This document shows, piece by piece, positions 24,407-36,502 of a stretch of DNA of 64,000 nt (position 1 is the first letter of the stretch; each line of letters starts with the position of its first letter). A model generated the notes under the pieces. The model worked only from the letters and a program-made list of their open reading frames with translations. It did not search any database and was not told the DNA's origin. This stretch comes from Onchocerca lupi (lineage: Eukaryota > Nematoda > Chromadorea > Rhabditida > Onchocercidae), in contig JAOVVO010000215.1 of the NCBI GenBank assembly GCA_028564675.1, positions 1 through 64,000 of the forward strand. The letters run 5' to 3'. The translations under genes were made by a program, and so were the position numbers.

Positions 24407-27400
24407 TTATTGGTGCAGAAAACAGAGAGGATAAAGAAGACTAAAATTAAACTGAACTTGTGGGCGGATTTCTAGCAGTAAGTTGCAAAAGATCGGTAAG
24501 TATTGTGAAGCTAAAGTGAAACGAGAAAATAATAGAGAAGGCAAAATGAAATCGGGAAAAATGTCGAGAATGAAGGCGCTGCAGAGAAAAACTTCTTCAA
24601 CTTCTTTCTCATCTTTTTTTTCCCTTTCCTCTTTTCTTCAGCAGCCTTGATTTCTTGCTAACTCGAAGTTTTTTTGAATTTTTTTCCAAGTATTCTATGG
24701 AGGTAGCAAGATGAAAAATAACTTGAACGCTAAAATTGCTAATATTATTAGATAATCAACGAACGAACAGCACTGCTTTACAAATGAAAATTTTTCCCAT
24801 TAGCTCACTTTTAAACTCGAGAAAAATAAATAAATGATAAATTGAACATAGCAGACAAAAAAAATGATCATATTTTTTTTGTTGCTATCATTTTCTTATC
24901 CTTGCAAGTGAAACAATAATTGCAAGCAAAATTTGTTTCTTGCATTTATAACTACTTATTAGAATATTTCTGCTCATTAGCAAACATATCGTCAAGTTGG
25001 AAAATATTTCGTTAAAAGTTACATTTTATAGTCATCAAGAAGTCTCAATATTCAAGAATTTTTATATGCAGTGGACAATAATTGAAATTTAAATGCAGAA
25101 TATTGCAAATCAAACTTTCGGTCGCATTGATCCCACACTATTACACTACATTTAAACGAAAAATTTAGAATTTCTTTGCTGTATTTCAGCTAAAATACAA
25201 TTTAATAAAATTAAGTTTACATTTAATTCAAATTATAGATTATGCATGCAGCCAACTGTAAATATATTTGATCAAAATTTGTATTGCGTCGTAAGATGTA
25301 ATAAATTGTTTCCTTGTTTATGTGAAATAATTGCTGATGAATTAAGTTCACTCTCCAATTGTTTTTACCAGAAGAAAAAATATGGATGCAATACCTTTAT
25401 TTTTTATAGATGAAAAAAAGAGCAGAAAAGTAATTTTTGCACAAAACTCATAAATTTTATCGAAATAATTCAAGAAAAAGATTCATTTGTGAGTTTCAGA
25501 AGAGTTCTCGTTGTGTTTATTTATCTCTGAAAGAAGGAACAAATATATTTCCGAAGCTCATTTATTCAATGAAGAGCAGCACAACTGTTTTGCTGTAAGT
25601 AGTTATAGCTATTTAGATAATTGGCCATCTAGAAAAATAACACAAAACTTTGGAATTATTACGCTGAAAAAAATCACTACTTTGATTTCCTTCCTTTCCC
25701 TATCAACTTATCATTAATTGTTAAGCAAGATTTAGTGTATCAAAAAACAGTCTTTAGAAAAGATTGTTTATCTTTTCTTTTGGAAAGAAATGTCTTTCAA
25801 GAAAAAAAAAAATTTTTTTTTCTTCTTAAAGAAGCTAAAGATGTCTTAAAATTGCCTTTAGAATCTTACACGAAATTATATGATGAAAAAGTGTAATGCT
25901 TTTTAAGGAATTCCTTTTGAATTCAATTTATAAACAAGTAGCCATTATGGAAATTCAATAATCCTTTTAGAACGATCGTATAAGTTGACCTTTTTAAAGA
26001 TCTGTTTACTTCGATATTTTGACTGATTTTTTAGAGTACATGCTTAAAAATCTTGAAATATTTCAAGATATTTTGAAAACTAACATGTGATATGGAACTA
26101 TCAGCACTGTATTAACTAAAGCTTCTTAATCTTGTTTCCTTTGTCGACGCGTATGCACAATTATTGCCATAGCCAATCTTTGGATTTTGAACTTTTCGGC
26201 ATCGACTTCATTTTTTTTCCTTTCACTTAAGCAAATAATTTTAGGACTCACTGTTTTAATTCAGAAAATGAATTTATATTTGCTATAATGTTCTTTTTTT
26301 TTTTTTTTTTAATACATATAATTTATTTAGATTACTGAATCAACAAGTGTTAAAAATATTTTATATAAATTTATGCAACTATCATCAAAATCTGATATTT
26401 CAATTCCTGTTTTCTATCTGCTTAAATAAAAATGCGGTAATAAAATATGCGGTGTAGTCTTGAAAATAAGAATTAAAGAAAGCAATTCAAACTAAATAAT
26501 TAGCTCCTTACTCAGGAGTCAATCACAGGGGCTAACTAAAATCTCAACCTATTTTGAGATGATGTTTAAAAACGTAAAGTAATATCGTTATCTAGTCACT
26601 TACTTTTTATTAAAATTGCTCTTTGTATTAAAACGACTGATCTCTTCATCTGCATAACAATCGCTTCCTTCTATTGCAATTATTAGACGCATGCCTGTTT
26701 GAAAACAGTCAACTTATGCTCTATTTTCAGTTTCTCATTCATCATCTTCAAAATCAACTGCTGAAAATGGAATAAGCAGAATGGGACAGAAGCAGCCAGC
26801 GGATTTAAATCATTACATCTACTTAGTCTTTAAACTCTAGACACTTCCTCTTTATCAAATACGGACCTGCTTCTCCCGATCTCTCAACAGTACTTGGATC
26901 TCCTTTCGATCTGCCAATCACAATTCACAATTCAAGAAGCTTGCATGGTAAAATTCTGCCTAGGTTATGAAACTACAATTTCGAGCAATGAAGACTTTCT
27001 CAATATTATTTTTGGCACTGAAAGCTTAAACGAAACTCTCTAGACTTCGAGGTTTGTTGAAAATGTTTTTTACGTGTAAATTGTTCTTCATTCTGTAAAC
27101 TTCTGGAATCATTTTATGCTTTCAAAAACTAACAGTTAGCATTAGTGATCCTGAATTTAAGAAATCATTTGATTAATTGGTACTAATTTAAACTGGAGAA
27201 ATAATTCGGATATTGCTTTTTATGTAAAAAGCACAATAATTATTATGGCTACTATCCTCTGTATTGCTCTCAACAGTTCCAAGATACCAAAGTGCGTCAC
27301 GCATAATTATTGCAGATCATATTAAAGCTATTATTAACTTTTCTTGCAAGGATATTCATTGCCTTAGGAATCAAATGAATTATTCATAACAAATATTTAT

Positions 27401-27671
27401 TTTGTTTTTGTTCATTTCATAACATAGAATCTTCAAATTACCTTTGAAAAAAAGAAAAAAAAAAAAAAAAGATTATCGAACCATAATTATACTATTGCGA
27501 TTTTCGCTTCCTCAGAATTTCTCATTTGGTAAAACAGGAATATAACAGAAAAAAACTATAATACTTTGCAGGAAATTTCAATATAAAATTCTGCATAATA
27601 TGAAAGAACTAAAATCAACTTGAGGGGAAAAACTGTAAAAAAAGAAAAAATATTACTTTATCACATATCTC

Positions 27672-30600
27672 TCAGTCATCATCGATCACTGTTAAATCTT
27701 CTTCAATTTTTTTCATCATTTTTTTCTGCAGCCGAACTTCTCCTTTGTTACCACTGCAAAAATTATCTAATAGGTTTTGTGAGGGTAAGCGATAATCCTG
27801 CCAATTAAAATTAAATGAATTTAACCCATTTTATGAAAAGTGGCAAGGACTTGATAGAAATGAAATTTCCGTTTCCAAATGATAAAAGAATGTGAGATTT
27901 ACCTTAAATTAGCAGCAGCTTTCTCTCGAAGTTCATCCAAGTTACTGTCGGGCTTAGCCCATTCTAGAACCAATCTTCGACCGTAAAAATGAGTTGAATG
28001 AATCAAAGCATTGAATGCACGTCGTGCATCGGCGCGAGTTAAAAAATCAACAAAACCGAAACCGCGATGACCTTCTGCTGACGCACCTACCTGAACTATT
28101 AAAAATAAGGAAAAGATGATGCCATTACTGTCTTAGATAGAAATCGAAAAAAAAATAGCAAAATAAGCCTTCAAAGCTTTTCATGAAAAAATTCGACAAA
28201 CATTGCTAACTCCAGTAACTGAGCAACTATTAATAACAAAATGGATAAAGCTGAAATTTATGTCTTCCGTGTGGCAATTATTTATGTTTCGAAAAGAGTA
28301 ACAGCGGTATTAATAATAAAATAATTTTCCTACCATAAACAATGAGTAAACTTGCCTTTCTCGGCATTCTGAACGAGCGAATCTCACCAAACGTAGCAAA
28401 CAGCTGTTTAACTTCTTTTCGAGTTGCTTGAAAAGGTATATTTCTGATCAGAATCTTAAAAAAAAAAAGAAAAAGAAAAAGTAGACAAAAGCAGTGAATT
28501 CCAAAATTTTACTTGTTCATCATTTTTCATCCGTAGTTATATTAGTTTTGAATGGGGACCAATATAGATTTAATAGGTATTTTGCTGGAGATAAGAATGC
28601 AAGATACAGCAATAATTATAGCAATAATCTGAAGAAAGCTCAAAATACTATATTCTCATTACTTTAATCTACCTCCTCGTTAAACTACTGTAAGTACGAA
28701 GTTTTTTTTTTTTTTTTTTTTTTATGGTGCAAATCAAATTTACGAAAAATTTACATTGTTAAACTGTTAAATTTATTTTAAGAAATTTAATTTGTTGCAG
28801 CTTATTAAACTCGTTGATAAAAAGGAAGCATTCTTTTTTAAAACCAATTTCATAAAAAAGATTTAACTAAATCAAAAACAAAATTACCTTCGTAGCTTCG
28901 CCTTGCTCCAACTCATCAACTCCCTTTCTTGCTATGATCTTATCAGATACAACTTCTCTGTGGGATAATTTCAACATTAAGCAATGGCCATCTAATAAAA
29001 CACCCTGAAAATAAAGCAAATAAAATAAAAATAATATATCTATGTTTATGATTTTAAAAACTTAAAAATTTTTTCACCATGAAAATTAGACAAAATAATT
29101 TTCTATAAACGAACCTGCATTTCCTTTATAGCTTGTTGCGCATCCTCTGGCTTATAAAATGTAATGAAACCAAATCCCATTGAGAGCGTTTTCGTTGGAT
29201 CTGCAGCATCTGAAAAGTGATATTCGCCATGAATTTTAAAATATATATGCTTTACTGAACAGAAAATCATGGCTGCTAGAGCAGCATCTGTTGCCGATTG
29301 CAAATATTCTCAATAAAAACGACTAAAATTAATATTATGCTGAATAATGTTATTCTGTTTTAATATTATTCGCGCTCAAAATATGTGCAGTTTTTTCTTT
29401 TTTTAAAATATTTGCTTAAAAACATAATGATCTGATCTAAAAAAAGTTGCCATGAATAATTCTTGTATAAACGGCACTTCAAAATAAAAACTAATCAAAA
29501 TAAAAATTATTTTAGTTGCCTCGTCCAACAAAGCTATTTCTGTGATATACCAACTATACAATGTTGACAAAAAAATTCACCTCGTTTTTTGGAAACAGTA
29601 GCAGATCGTATACGAAATCGTGACTCAAATTTATTCTTTAGCCTTTCGTCAGTTGTTTTAAAGCTCAAATTTTTCACAAACAATGTCGTTCCTGGCAACA
29701 ATAGGTCATCATCTTCTTTAGTTCCATCACTATTCACCTCATTTCCAGTGTCAGCAATGTGTTTTTCTACTTCTTGTTGTTCCATATTTTCATCATTCAT
29801 AGTCATTTCATTCTTGATTACATTGACCAATTCAGCTAAAAAAAATAGCTATAATAATATTTTTACCAAATCTTTAAATGCAAACCTGAGGGAGAATAAA
29901 ACAAATATGGCATATTTTTGGTTCGTATGCAATTCATAAAATTTAATTGATAAACATAAAAAAAAATTTTCCGAATTATAATAAATATTAAGATTTAGAT
30001 CAGTACATTGCTTCTAAAAGCTGAGATATGATGACAAAATATTTTGGATTGTAAAAAAGTAGATAAAAATGTATCCATCAATATCAAACAAATCTCATTC
30101 CTCATTTCTCATCATTTTTGAGAATATTACTCTAGCAGTACTTCTGAACATTTTTTGCTAAAATTTTCATACCTTTTTCTTGTGAATCTACAATTTTTAT
30201 AGATTCTTCAACCAAACGGTGTTTCTTGCTTCGTCTTAGCTTCTTCTTATCTTCTGCTGAGAATTCATTATTCTTCTCTTCAGTCTGAATTTCAATGATA
30301 CGCTGTTTTTGATCATTATTTTCATCCTTACTTTCCAATTTTCCTAAAAAATTAAAAAAACAAAAAGAATGAATAATTTTTTTCCTCTAAAACGAATCAA
30401 TTCATCAATTCCTTTGCAAATTATTCAATTCATTGAAATCTTCAGAAACCAACGAACTTGATTTAAACACATCGTATGGCGCCCATTCAAGAAACAACGG
30501 CTGAGAACGAAATCGACTATATGCAAGCGCGCTAAAGGCTTTCTGAGCATCAACTGAATTCTCCATCTCCAGGAGAGCAGTGACACCCCCTATAAGATAT

Positions 30601-33600
30601 CAGATTTTTAAAAAAGAAAATTTGATTTTAAAAACTAAATCAACGATGTGAAAACTTAATTGCTAAGAATAAATGGATGCGTGATGCAAAACACTTCAAC
30701 TGATATAGTTACATTAGACATGATTACCAGACACAATTATGAAGATCAAGTCAATGAAATCATTATCAAAGGAACATTCACTAAATATTAACCAATAATA
30801 AACTATAACGACTGGAATATTTATTTCCTTTAAGGAAAAATTATTATACATTAATTCACTTTTCAGCTTACCAAGAGGCATCAATATCTGTTTTACAGGG
30901 CCATGTCTTGCGAACATTCGTTTTAATTCATCAACATCAACTTTGGCTGTCAAATTTTTAATGATAATTACAGTATTACTTCTTTTCGCTGCAGGCCGTG
31001 AAAAAACATCTAGACATACACCATTGGCCAATAGATATTCCCGAGTTTCACTAACCAGTCGAGTTTCCGCAAGTGCTAAGCGTACCCCAGCACTGTTAAA
31101 TTATAAAAAATGACTTAAATGATTCTAAGAGAAATTAATTTTCTCACTTTTTTAATTAATAAAATAATTTGCTTATAAATTAATCATATTTGGCCATATT
31201 ATATTGTTGCATTTCTGTCATCAATTTCGTCTCAGCAAACACCATTTACCAAAATAACTAATTCTTAGGATTATGTCAAGGTTATTTACTTTTTCTTTTT
31301 TTGTTTTCTAATAACTAAGAGTTACCAGAAATTAACCAGAAATTGCTCATTTACTGTTGGCGATATGAATTAAGAAAATTCAATTCTCATCAACAGAATT
31401 ATACCTTATTTCCCCTTGTCCAAGCAACAAATCACTTTTTTCAACATCCAATTTTTCGGCCAGCGTCTCAGCAACAGCATTAGCTCCAAGGAACAATGTG
31501 TTCCATGAATGAGATTTTCCAGCATCCTTCTAAAAAATATTTCAAAAAATGACTTAAGCAAATGACTACACCGAACCAGGCAAGGCACTATTCGTCATAC
31601 ATCTTTTAGAAAATATACCTTTAGTTTTGCAATTTTTGTTTTCTGAAACACCGATTTACCGACAATGCCAATATCTTCCACCTCACGCTTCTCTTCTCCA
31701 GGTAAAATGTGAAGCATTCTTCCCTGAAAGTCATCGAGAATAAAATGAAAAATTCTGACTTTAAAAAAAGAAAAAAAATTTATGAGTAAGTAGAATAGAA
31801 ACATAAATGAATAAATTATAGCTGCGAAATTCAGACGGAAAAAAAATATCGCAAATTTAACCTTTAAAATGGAACCGTCTAGTGCTGAAAATGCTGCAAC
31901 AGCAGATTCTGGAAAAACGTATGTGACAATGGCAAATCCTTTACATTGTCCCGTTTTTTTGCTAATAACCACTTGCAAATCGGATATTTCACCATACTTT
32001 TTAAATAGATATCGCAGATCTTCATCATTGCACATATAAGGTAAATTTCGGACGAACAGTCTGGAAATTCAGATTTGAATAATGTGATATTTCTAAAAGA
32101 CACGGAAAGATCTCAAATCTAACGATGTAAACGAAATATAGAACATACTAATAAGAAAAAAAAATTGATTTAACCTTCCAGTTTCAAGGATCTTTCCCAC
32201 AGATGCTTCAACATCTGCTTCTCTTGTCTTGTGAATATAATCTTCCGCTCTATCAGAAACTTGATTATTCGATACTCTTGTTATTTCTAGCTAGAAAAAA
32301 AATATCTGAATCATGATAGTTTATTTACAATAAGTGGACTGTAAGTAACTTCGTTTTTCGAGATACATTTTTTCCTCCCACTTTCTTATGTCACTGAATA
32401 AAATAATAGATCATGGATTGCCCTTTCATATTATTACTAAAGAATACTAGAGACAACAAATGTGTTTTAACGGAATTAAAAGCAAATATTAACAAATTCA
32501 TTACTGATACCTTTCCACATTAGATTCTTGAAAAAAATAAAACCCAATATTAACACATTTTATTAATAAAATTCACCTTGGAACCACCCAAAAATTGCTC
32601 ATTCCGTTGCAGTGCTTTTCTCGCATCAGAGTCTTGAAAAAATGTTACGAAAGCAATAGCTTCAACTGAATTACGTACAATTTTCATCCCTTTCAGTTTG
32701 ATCGGACTGAACCAATCTTTGATTCCTTTTGTTTTTACAGTTTTTGGAAGACCACGTATTATCAGTGATAATGATGTATCTCCTGCAAAATAATTTTTGC
32801 TATAATTTATAATAAGAATAATACTACTGCAACATTCATGGAAAAAATTTTTGAAACAAACTATATGAATTGACATACAACACATTTAAAACAATATTTT
32901 TCTGCCCCAACAAGTGAAAGGATCAATCTCGAGAAATTATTTTAAATTTCTAAGAAAATTCAGTTTAGTCCTGTCGATTTTATGACAGAATTCAGTGACT
33001 AATTTTTAGCATCAAAAAAAAGGAAAAAAATTCTGCAAATTCCAAACATGCCATGAAACTGCTGATGTAATGGTTGACTAAGATGATTTGAACTGCCCAA
33101 GCTATAGCAACGTAATGTATAGTAGGTCATTAAGGTTAAGTAGCTGATTTTATAAATCCTGCTTCAGAAACTTATGCTCGAGCATGTCTCTTAAGCGGAA
33201 GAGTTGCCATCAAAAAATATCATCAGTGAAAGCATTGATAGTCCTTTTTAAAGCAAACTATAGAGTGATTTGTCATAAATATTCATTTCATAATCAAATG
33301 TCTATCTTTCTGACAATTCATTTAAGACGTGGAAAACTGAAATTCCAATTTATATTAAAACTTTGGCTTCATAAGCAACCATTCGTTTATTTCAAAAACT
33401 TACCACTGATTCCAGAAAGTAACTCCTCTATTAGATTAGTATTGCTACTTTCATCATTGCTGCTGCTTGCAATTGGTGCTGCATTCTGAAAATAAAGCAA
33501 AATTTACCCAAAAATTTTCCAGTATGAATCTAATTCTCCAGGAAAAAATTTCGAGTTTCGAGAGATTGCCATGAGTAGCAAGTATCTTAAACAAAAACAA

Positions 33601-34652
33601 AACTAAAAATTTAAGAATTCAAAGAATAGATTAAAGTCTAGATTTTTTTCACGTCTACACCGATCAGTTTCGGTTTTGTTTATTCAGAGGTGCACAACAA
33701 TTCATGCTTATATTTTCAAATATAATTAAGCGTAGAAAAAGTTAGCATTCTAAAGAAAAGCATTAACTCTACTAAAAGCACTAACCTTTTGCACTTCGAT
33801 GAAATCATGAAATTTTTCATCACTTTCGTTTTTCACTTTCTTTGTCAGTGGTGAACTATGTTCTACTGAAGCGATCCGAGTCGTTTTCTCCTCTTCTTCT
33901 TCAGGATGCAAACGTTTATAAGCACTACAAATGCCAAAATCCATTGAGAAAAAATAAAAATATAATACGATAAATACGTCTTTACAGATCGCACGATTAA
34001 AAACTTTGGTAGGAAATTTTATGGTTTAAATTATATCACCTGCTTCCTCTCGCATATTTACTCCATGCTCTTGGTTTTGTTTCGTCACCAAATGGCTTAC
34101 ACTCTTCTACCTGAAAACCGAAATATTTCAATAAATTTAAAAATCCCAGTACAAAAATAATACTCTCCAATGTTGCTTGTAAGAATATAATAGTAGTAGT
34201 AAAAGATTAGATTAATCTGATAAAAGAATAAAACAAAATGCCACCAGGAAATTTTCAACCTTCGGACTTAACTATTCCTAAATCCTAACATATTCATGCA
34301 ATATAATCCCAAAACAACACCGATTTCAATCTATAAATAAATTCACACTTCGACTTTTTTGAAAGTTCATTACAGTGTATGTTAGCACTTTCTAACAGTA
34401 CAGCTTAGAAAAAATAAAGAATATAATTTCTACCGTCAGTTGCGATGCTCCCATAAATGTGTTATGCAGATGCTCACGCGCTTTTTGAGCATTTTCATCC
34501 GTTTCGAATCCAACAAATGCAAAACGACGGAATTTTCCATCTCTTGTGTATTTCAGTGAGCAATCAGTAATTTTTCCGAAACTTTTGAAGTGATTCCGTA
34601 GCTTTTCCTCTGTACAATTCGATGGCAATCCTTTAACAATCAATCGACTCAT
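27672..34652 (-). CDS. rbd-1: RBM19 / RBD-1-like RNA-binding protein with six RRM domains, complete, 18 exons
   Basis: A nucleolar protein needed for pre-rRNA processing and small-subunit assembly (role known from the family: yeast Mrd1, C. elegans RBD-1, human RBM19). Joined exons give 873 residues, the size of C. elegans RBD-1. RRMs lie at about 3-78 (RNP1 RRFAFVGF), 175-240, 279-355 (LFVRNLPY, KGFAIVTY), 461-530, 634-728 (LFVKNLSF, MGFGFITF) and 751-832 (ILIRNIPF, RGFGFVDF), with acidic/lysine-rich linkers and an acidic end VIDDD. Exons 5'-3': 34652-34434, 34110-34040, 33924-33786, 33485-33404, 32782-32577, 32290-32175, 32060-31862, 31723-31619, 31529-31405, 31092-30872, 30589-30458, 30343-30173, 29835-29581, 29209-29115, 29004-28888, 28454-28356, 28090-27903, 27753-27672. 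Intron 16 is GC-AG. The donor at 30457 (A|GTTCGT) is weak but the only one in phase. Confidence 0.95.
28091..28355 (-). other. RBM19-like intron 16 with GC-AG splice sites
   Basis: The exon ends CCGAGAAAG and the intron starts GCAAGT, a perfect consensus apart from the GC. It rejoins at CAG|GTAGGT, giving RMPRKVGASAEGHRGFGF inside RRM6, as in the family. No GT alternative keeps the frame. Confidence 0.85.
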
Positions 34653-34666
34653 TTCTCTCCCTAAAA
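34653..34666 (-). promoter_or_regulatory. Probable SL trans-splice acceptor of the RBM19-like gene
   Basis: GATTTTAG followed by an 8-nt leader (GGAGAGAA) and the ATG at 34652-34650. So short a leader is typical of a nematode trans-spliced mRNA. Confidence 0.65.
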
Positions 34667-35981
34667 TCAAATATAAGACATCAATAGCAATGACTACTTT
34701 TTAAATTAATTATAAACATTCAACGCATAATACAAATGAAATAAATTGAAATAACCAATAAAAAAATCAAATCCCTTAGAGACACTTTCCGAAATCTGGT
34801 TTTAAAAAAGTTTAACCTTCCTAAACCAATAATTTTACTATTCATTGCTATCCTTTCTCACCACCGAATGACAGAATAGCTTTTCCAAGTTTTCCATAGG
34901 CCAACATGAAAAGATATGTCCCGGCAGTTCACTTTTTAATTAACAAATTCAGCAAAGATTGGGACAATCCAATGTTTTGCATACTAGAACTTCTAAAACT
35001 TTGGAGAGTGGTTCTGCAGTAAGTCTTCCGTCAAGCACTTTAGTAGTAAGTCAAAATTCGTTCTGATTATTTATCCCTTTTGAAGCCAATATTTTGTCTC
35101 GACTCTTGCCAAAACTTACATTAGGTTCAGAACTAGCGTCTCGCATAAAACTTCAAAACTTTGAAAAGTAGTTTTGTGGTAAATTTCCCTTCAAACAATC
35201 AAGTTAATAGTAGGCTCGTTTCGGATTTATTGAGTGGAAATCTGAATACTTTTCCTATTTAAATGCTAATAAAAGCAGAAAAACTGGGATCCCAAGAAAA
35301 TACTTCCTGACATAAAACTTAAGCATAACTTAAAAAGATTTCCACATCGTTACGATATTTTTGAAGAAGTTCTCACTATGGAGAAATCCTTTTTTCTCTT
35401 TTGCAGGAAGAGGCTATAATTTTATGTTGACCTACAAGTGTTAATAATCATTTCACTTGATAAATACCTCCCATCCGATACTGCAATTGCATTAACTTCC
35501 ACTTAATTATGACTGAAGCAGAATGATTATTCGCGAAGGCAAGAATATCCCCAGATGATAGCAGTTTGACAAGGAAATAGTATTATAAATTTCTAGACTG
35601 TCTTGGTAAATGTATAAACTTATGAATTGCGTTTGGGAGCTAATTAGATTTTTTAATTAAAAGAAATTTTTTCAAAATACTCTGCTGCCGCAAATGCAAA
35701 AATGAATGGAACTTAATTAACGCCTGATAAGGTTTTCACTCTAGAAGGCATAATCAAGGATTCCCAACTTTAAATTGTGGAATTTCATTTTGGAATCTAA
35801 AATCAAACTGAAGAAAGTAAAACAAAGAGATTTGAAGGTTAGCTATCTAAGCATTTATCATTTTCAGCTGTCAATGAGAAAAAAAAAAAAAAAAGAAAAA
35901 ACCAGCCATAAACGAATTCGACCATCTCGAAATACACCATTAATTTTTACAATAACACACACTACACACATAGACATAGAC

Positions 35982-36018
<37 letters not shown>

Positions 36019-36502
36019 TTAGTACTATCACAGTGAACGAATTTTATTGAAACTTGATAGTAATGCGTTAAAACATAATATATTATTTTTAAGGAATGCT
36101 TGAATAAGCCTTCATCTCTCAAAAAGCGTTCATAAAAAGCTAAATTAATATGCGTAATAGGGAAATAATGCGTGGCATACGTTATCAAAATTTTGGGCGC
36201 ATCGCTTGAAAATAAATTTTGACTGAGGCTGTTTGTTTTTGTATAGCTCAATGAAGGTCAGTGGTTAAAAGGAATGACAACAGATTAGTAACTACATCAT
36301 CTAAAGCCTCTTGCATTTCGAAATCGGTGCGCATATAATAAGTAAACATAAGGATATGAAAAAAATCAACAAATAATTCATACAAAATACAATTGGCTAA
36401 GTAATTCATGGCAAACTAATGAGAACTATGGTAAAGAAAATATAAAAACCAAATCCACTGAAAATCCATTAATAAAAACAAATGAACAGTAAGATTATAA
36501 AT
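34667..36502. other. Intergenic region between SPD-2-like and RBM19-like genes
   Basis: 1.8 kb without a convincing open frame. It contains the 3' UTR of the SPD-2-like gene at its right edge and a compound TA/CA microsatellite. The frame that spans the microsatellite is an artefact of the repeat. Confidence 0.65.
35951..36016. repeat. Compound microsatellite, imperfect CA then (TA)n then (CA)n
   Basis: Imperfect ACAC/AGAC units are followed by about seven TA and about eleven CA dinucleotides (pure part 35982-36016). Likely length-polymorphic. Confidence 0.9.

Larger units (their letters stand above)
21661..27671. other. 6-kb intergenic region between the RBM19-like gene and myosin
   Basis: It should include the muscle promoter of the myosin gene, but I cannot point to a specific motif by eye. 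Homopolymer and AT-rich tracts dominate. Two coding-like minus-strand ORFs (22718-22900 and 24137-24406) are listed separately. A slightly more GC-rich patch at about 26640-26950 has no convincing open frame on either strand. Confidence 0.6.

Noticed and set aside
33184..33489. 101-codon plus-strand frame
   Set aside because: Overlaps intron and exon 4 of the RBM19-like gene on the opposite strand and has no splice or homology support.
35940..36251. 103-codon minus-strand frame
   Set aside because: A third of it is the TA/CA microsatellite translated as Val/Cys/Tyr repeats; the rest has no homology.
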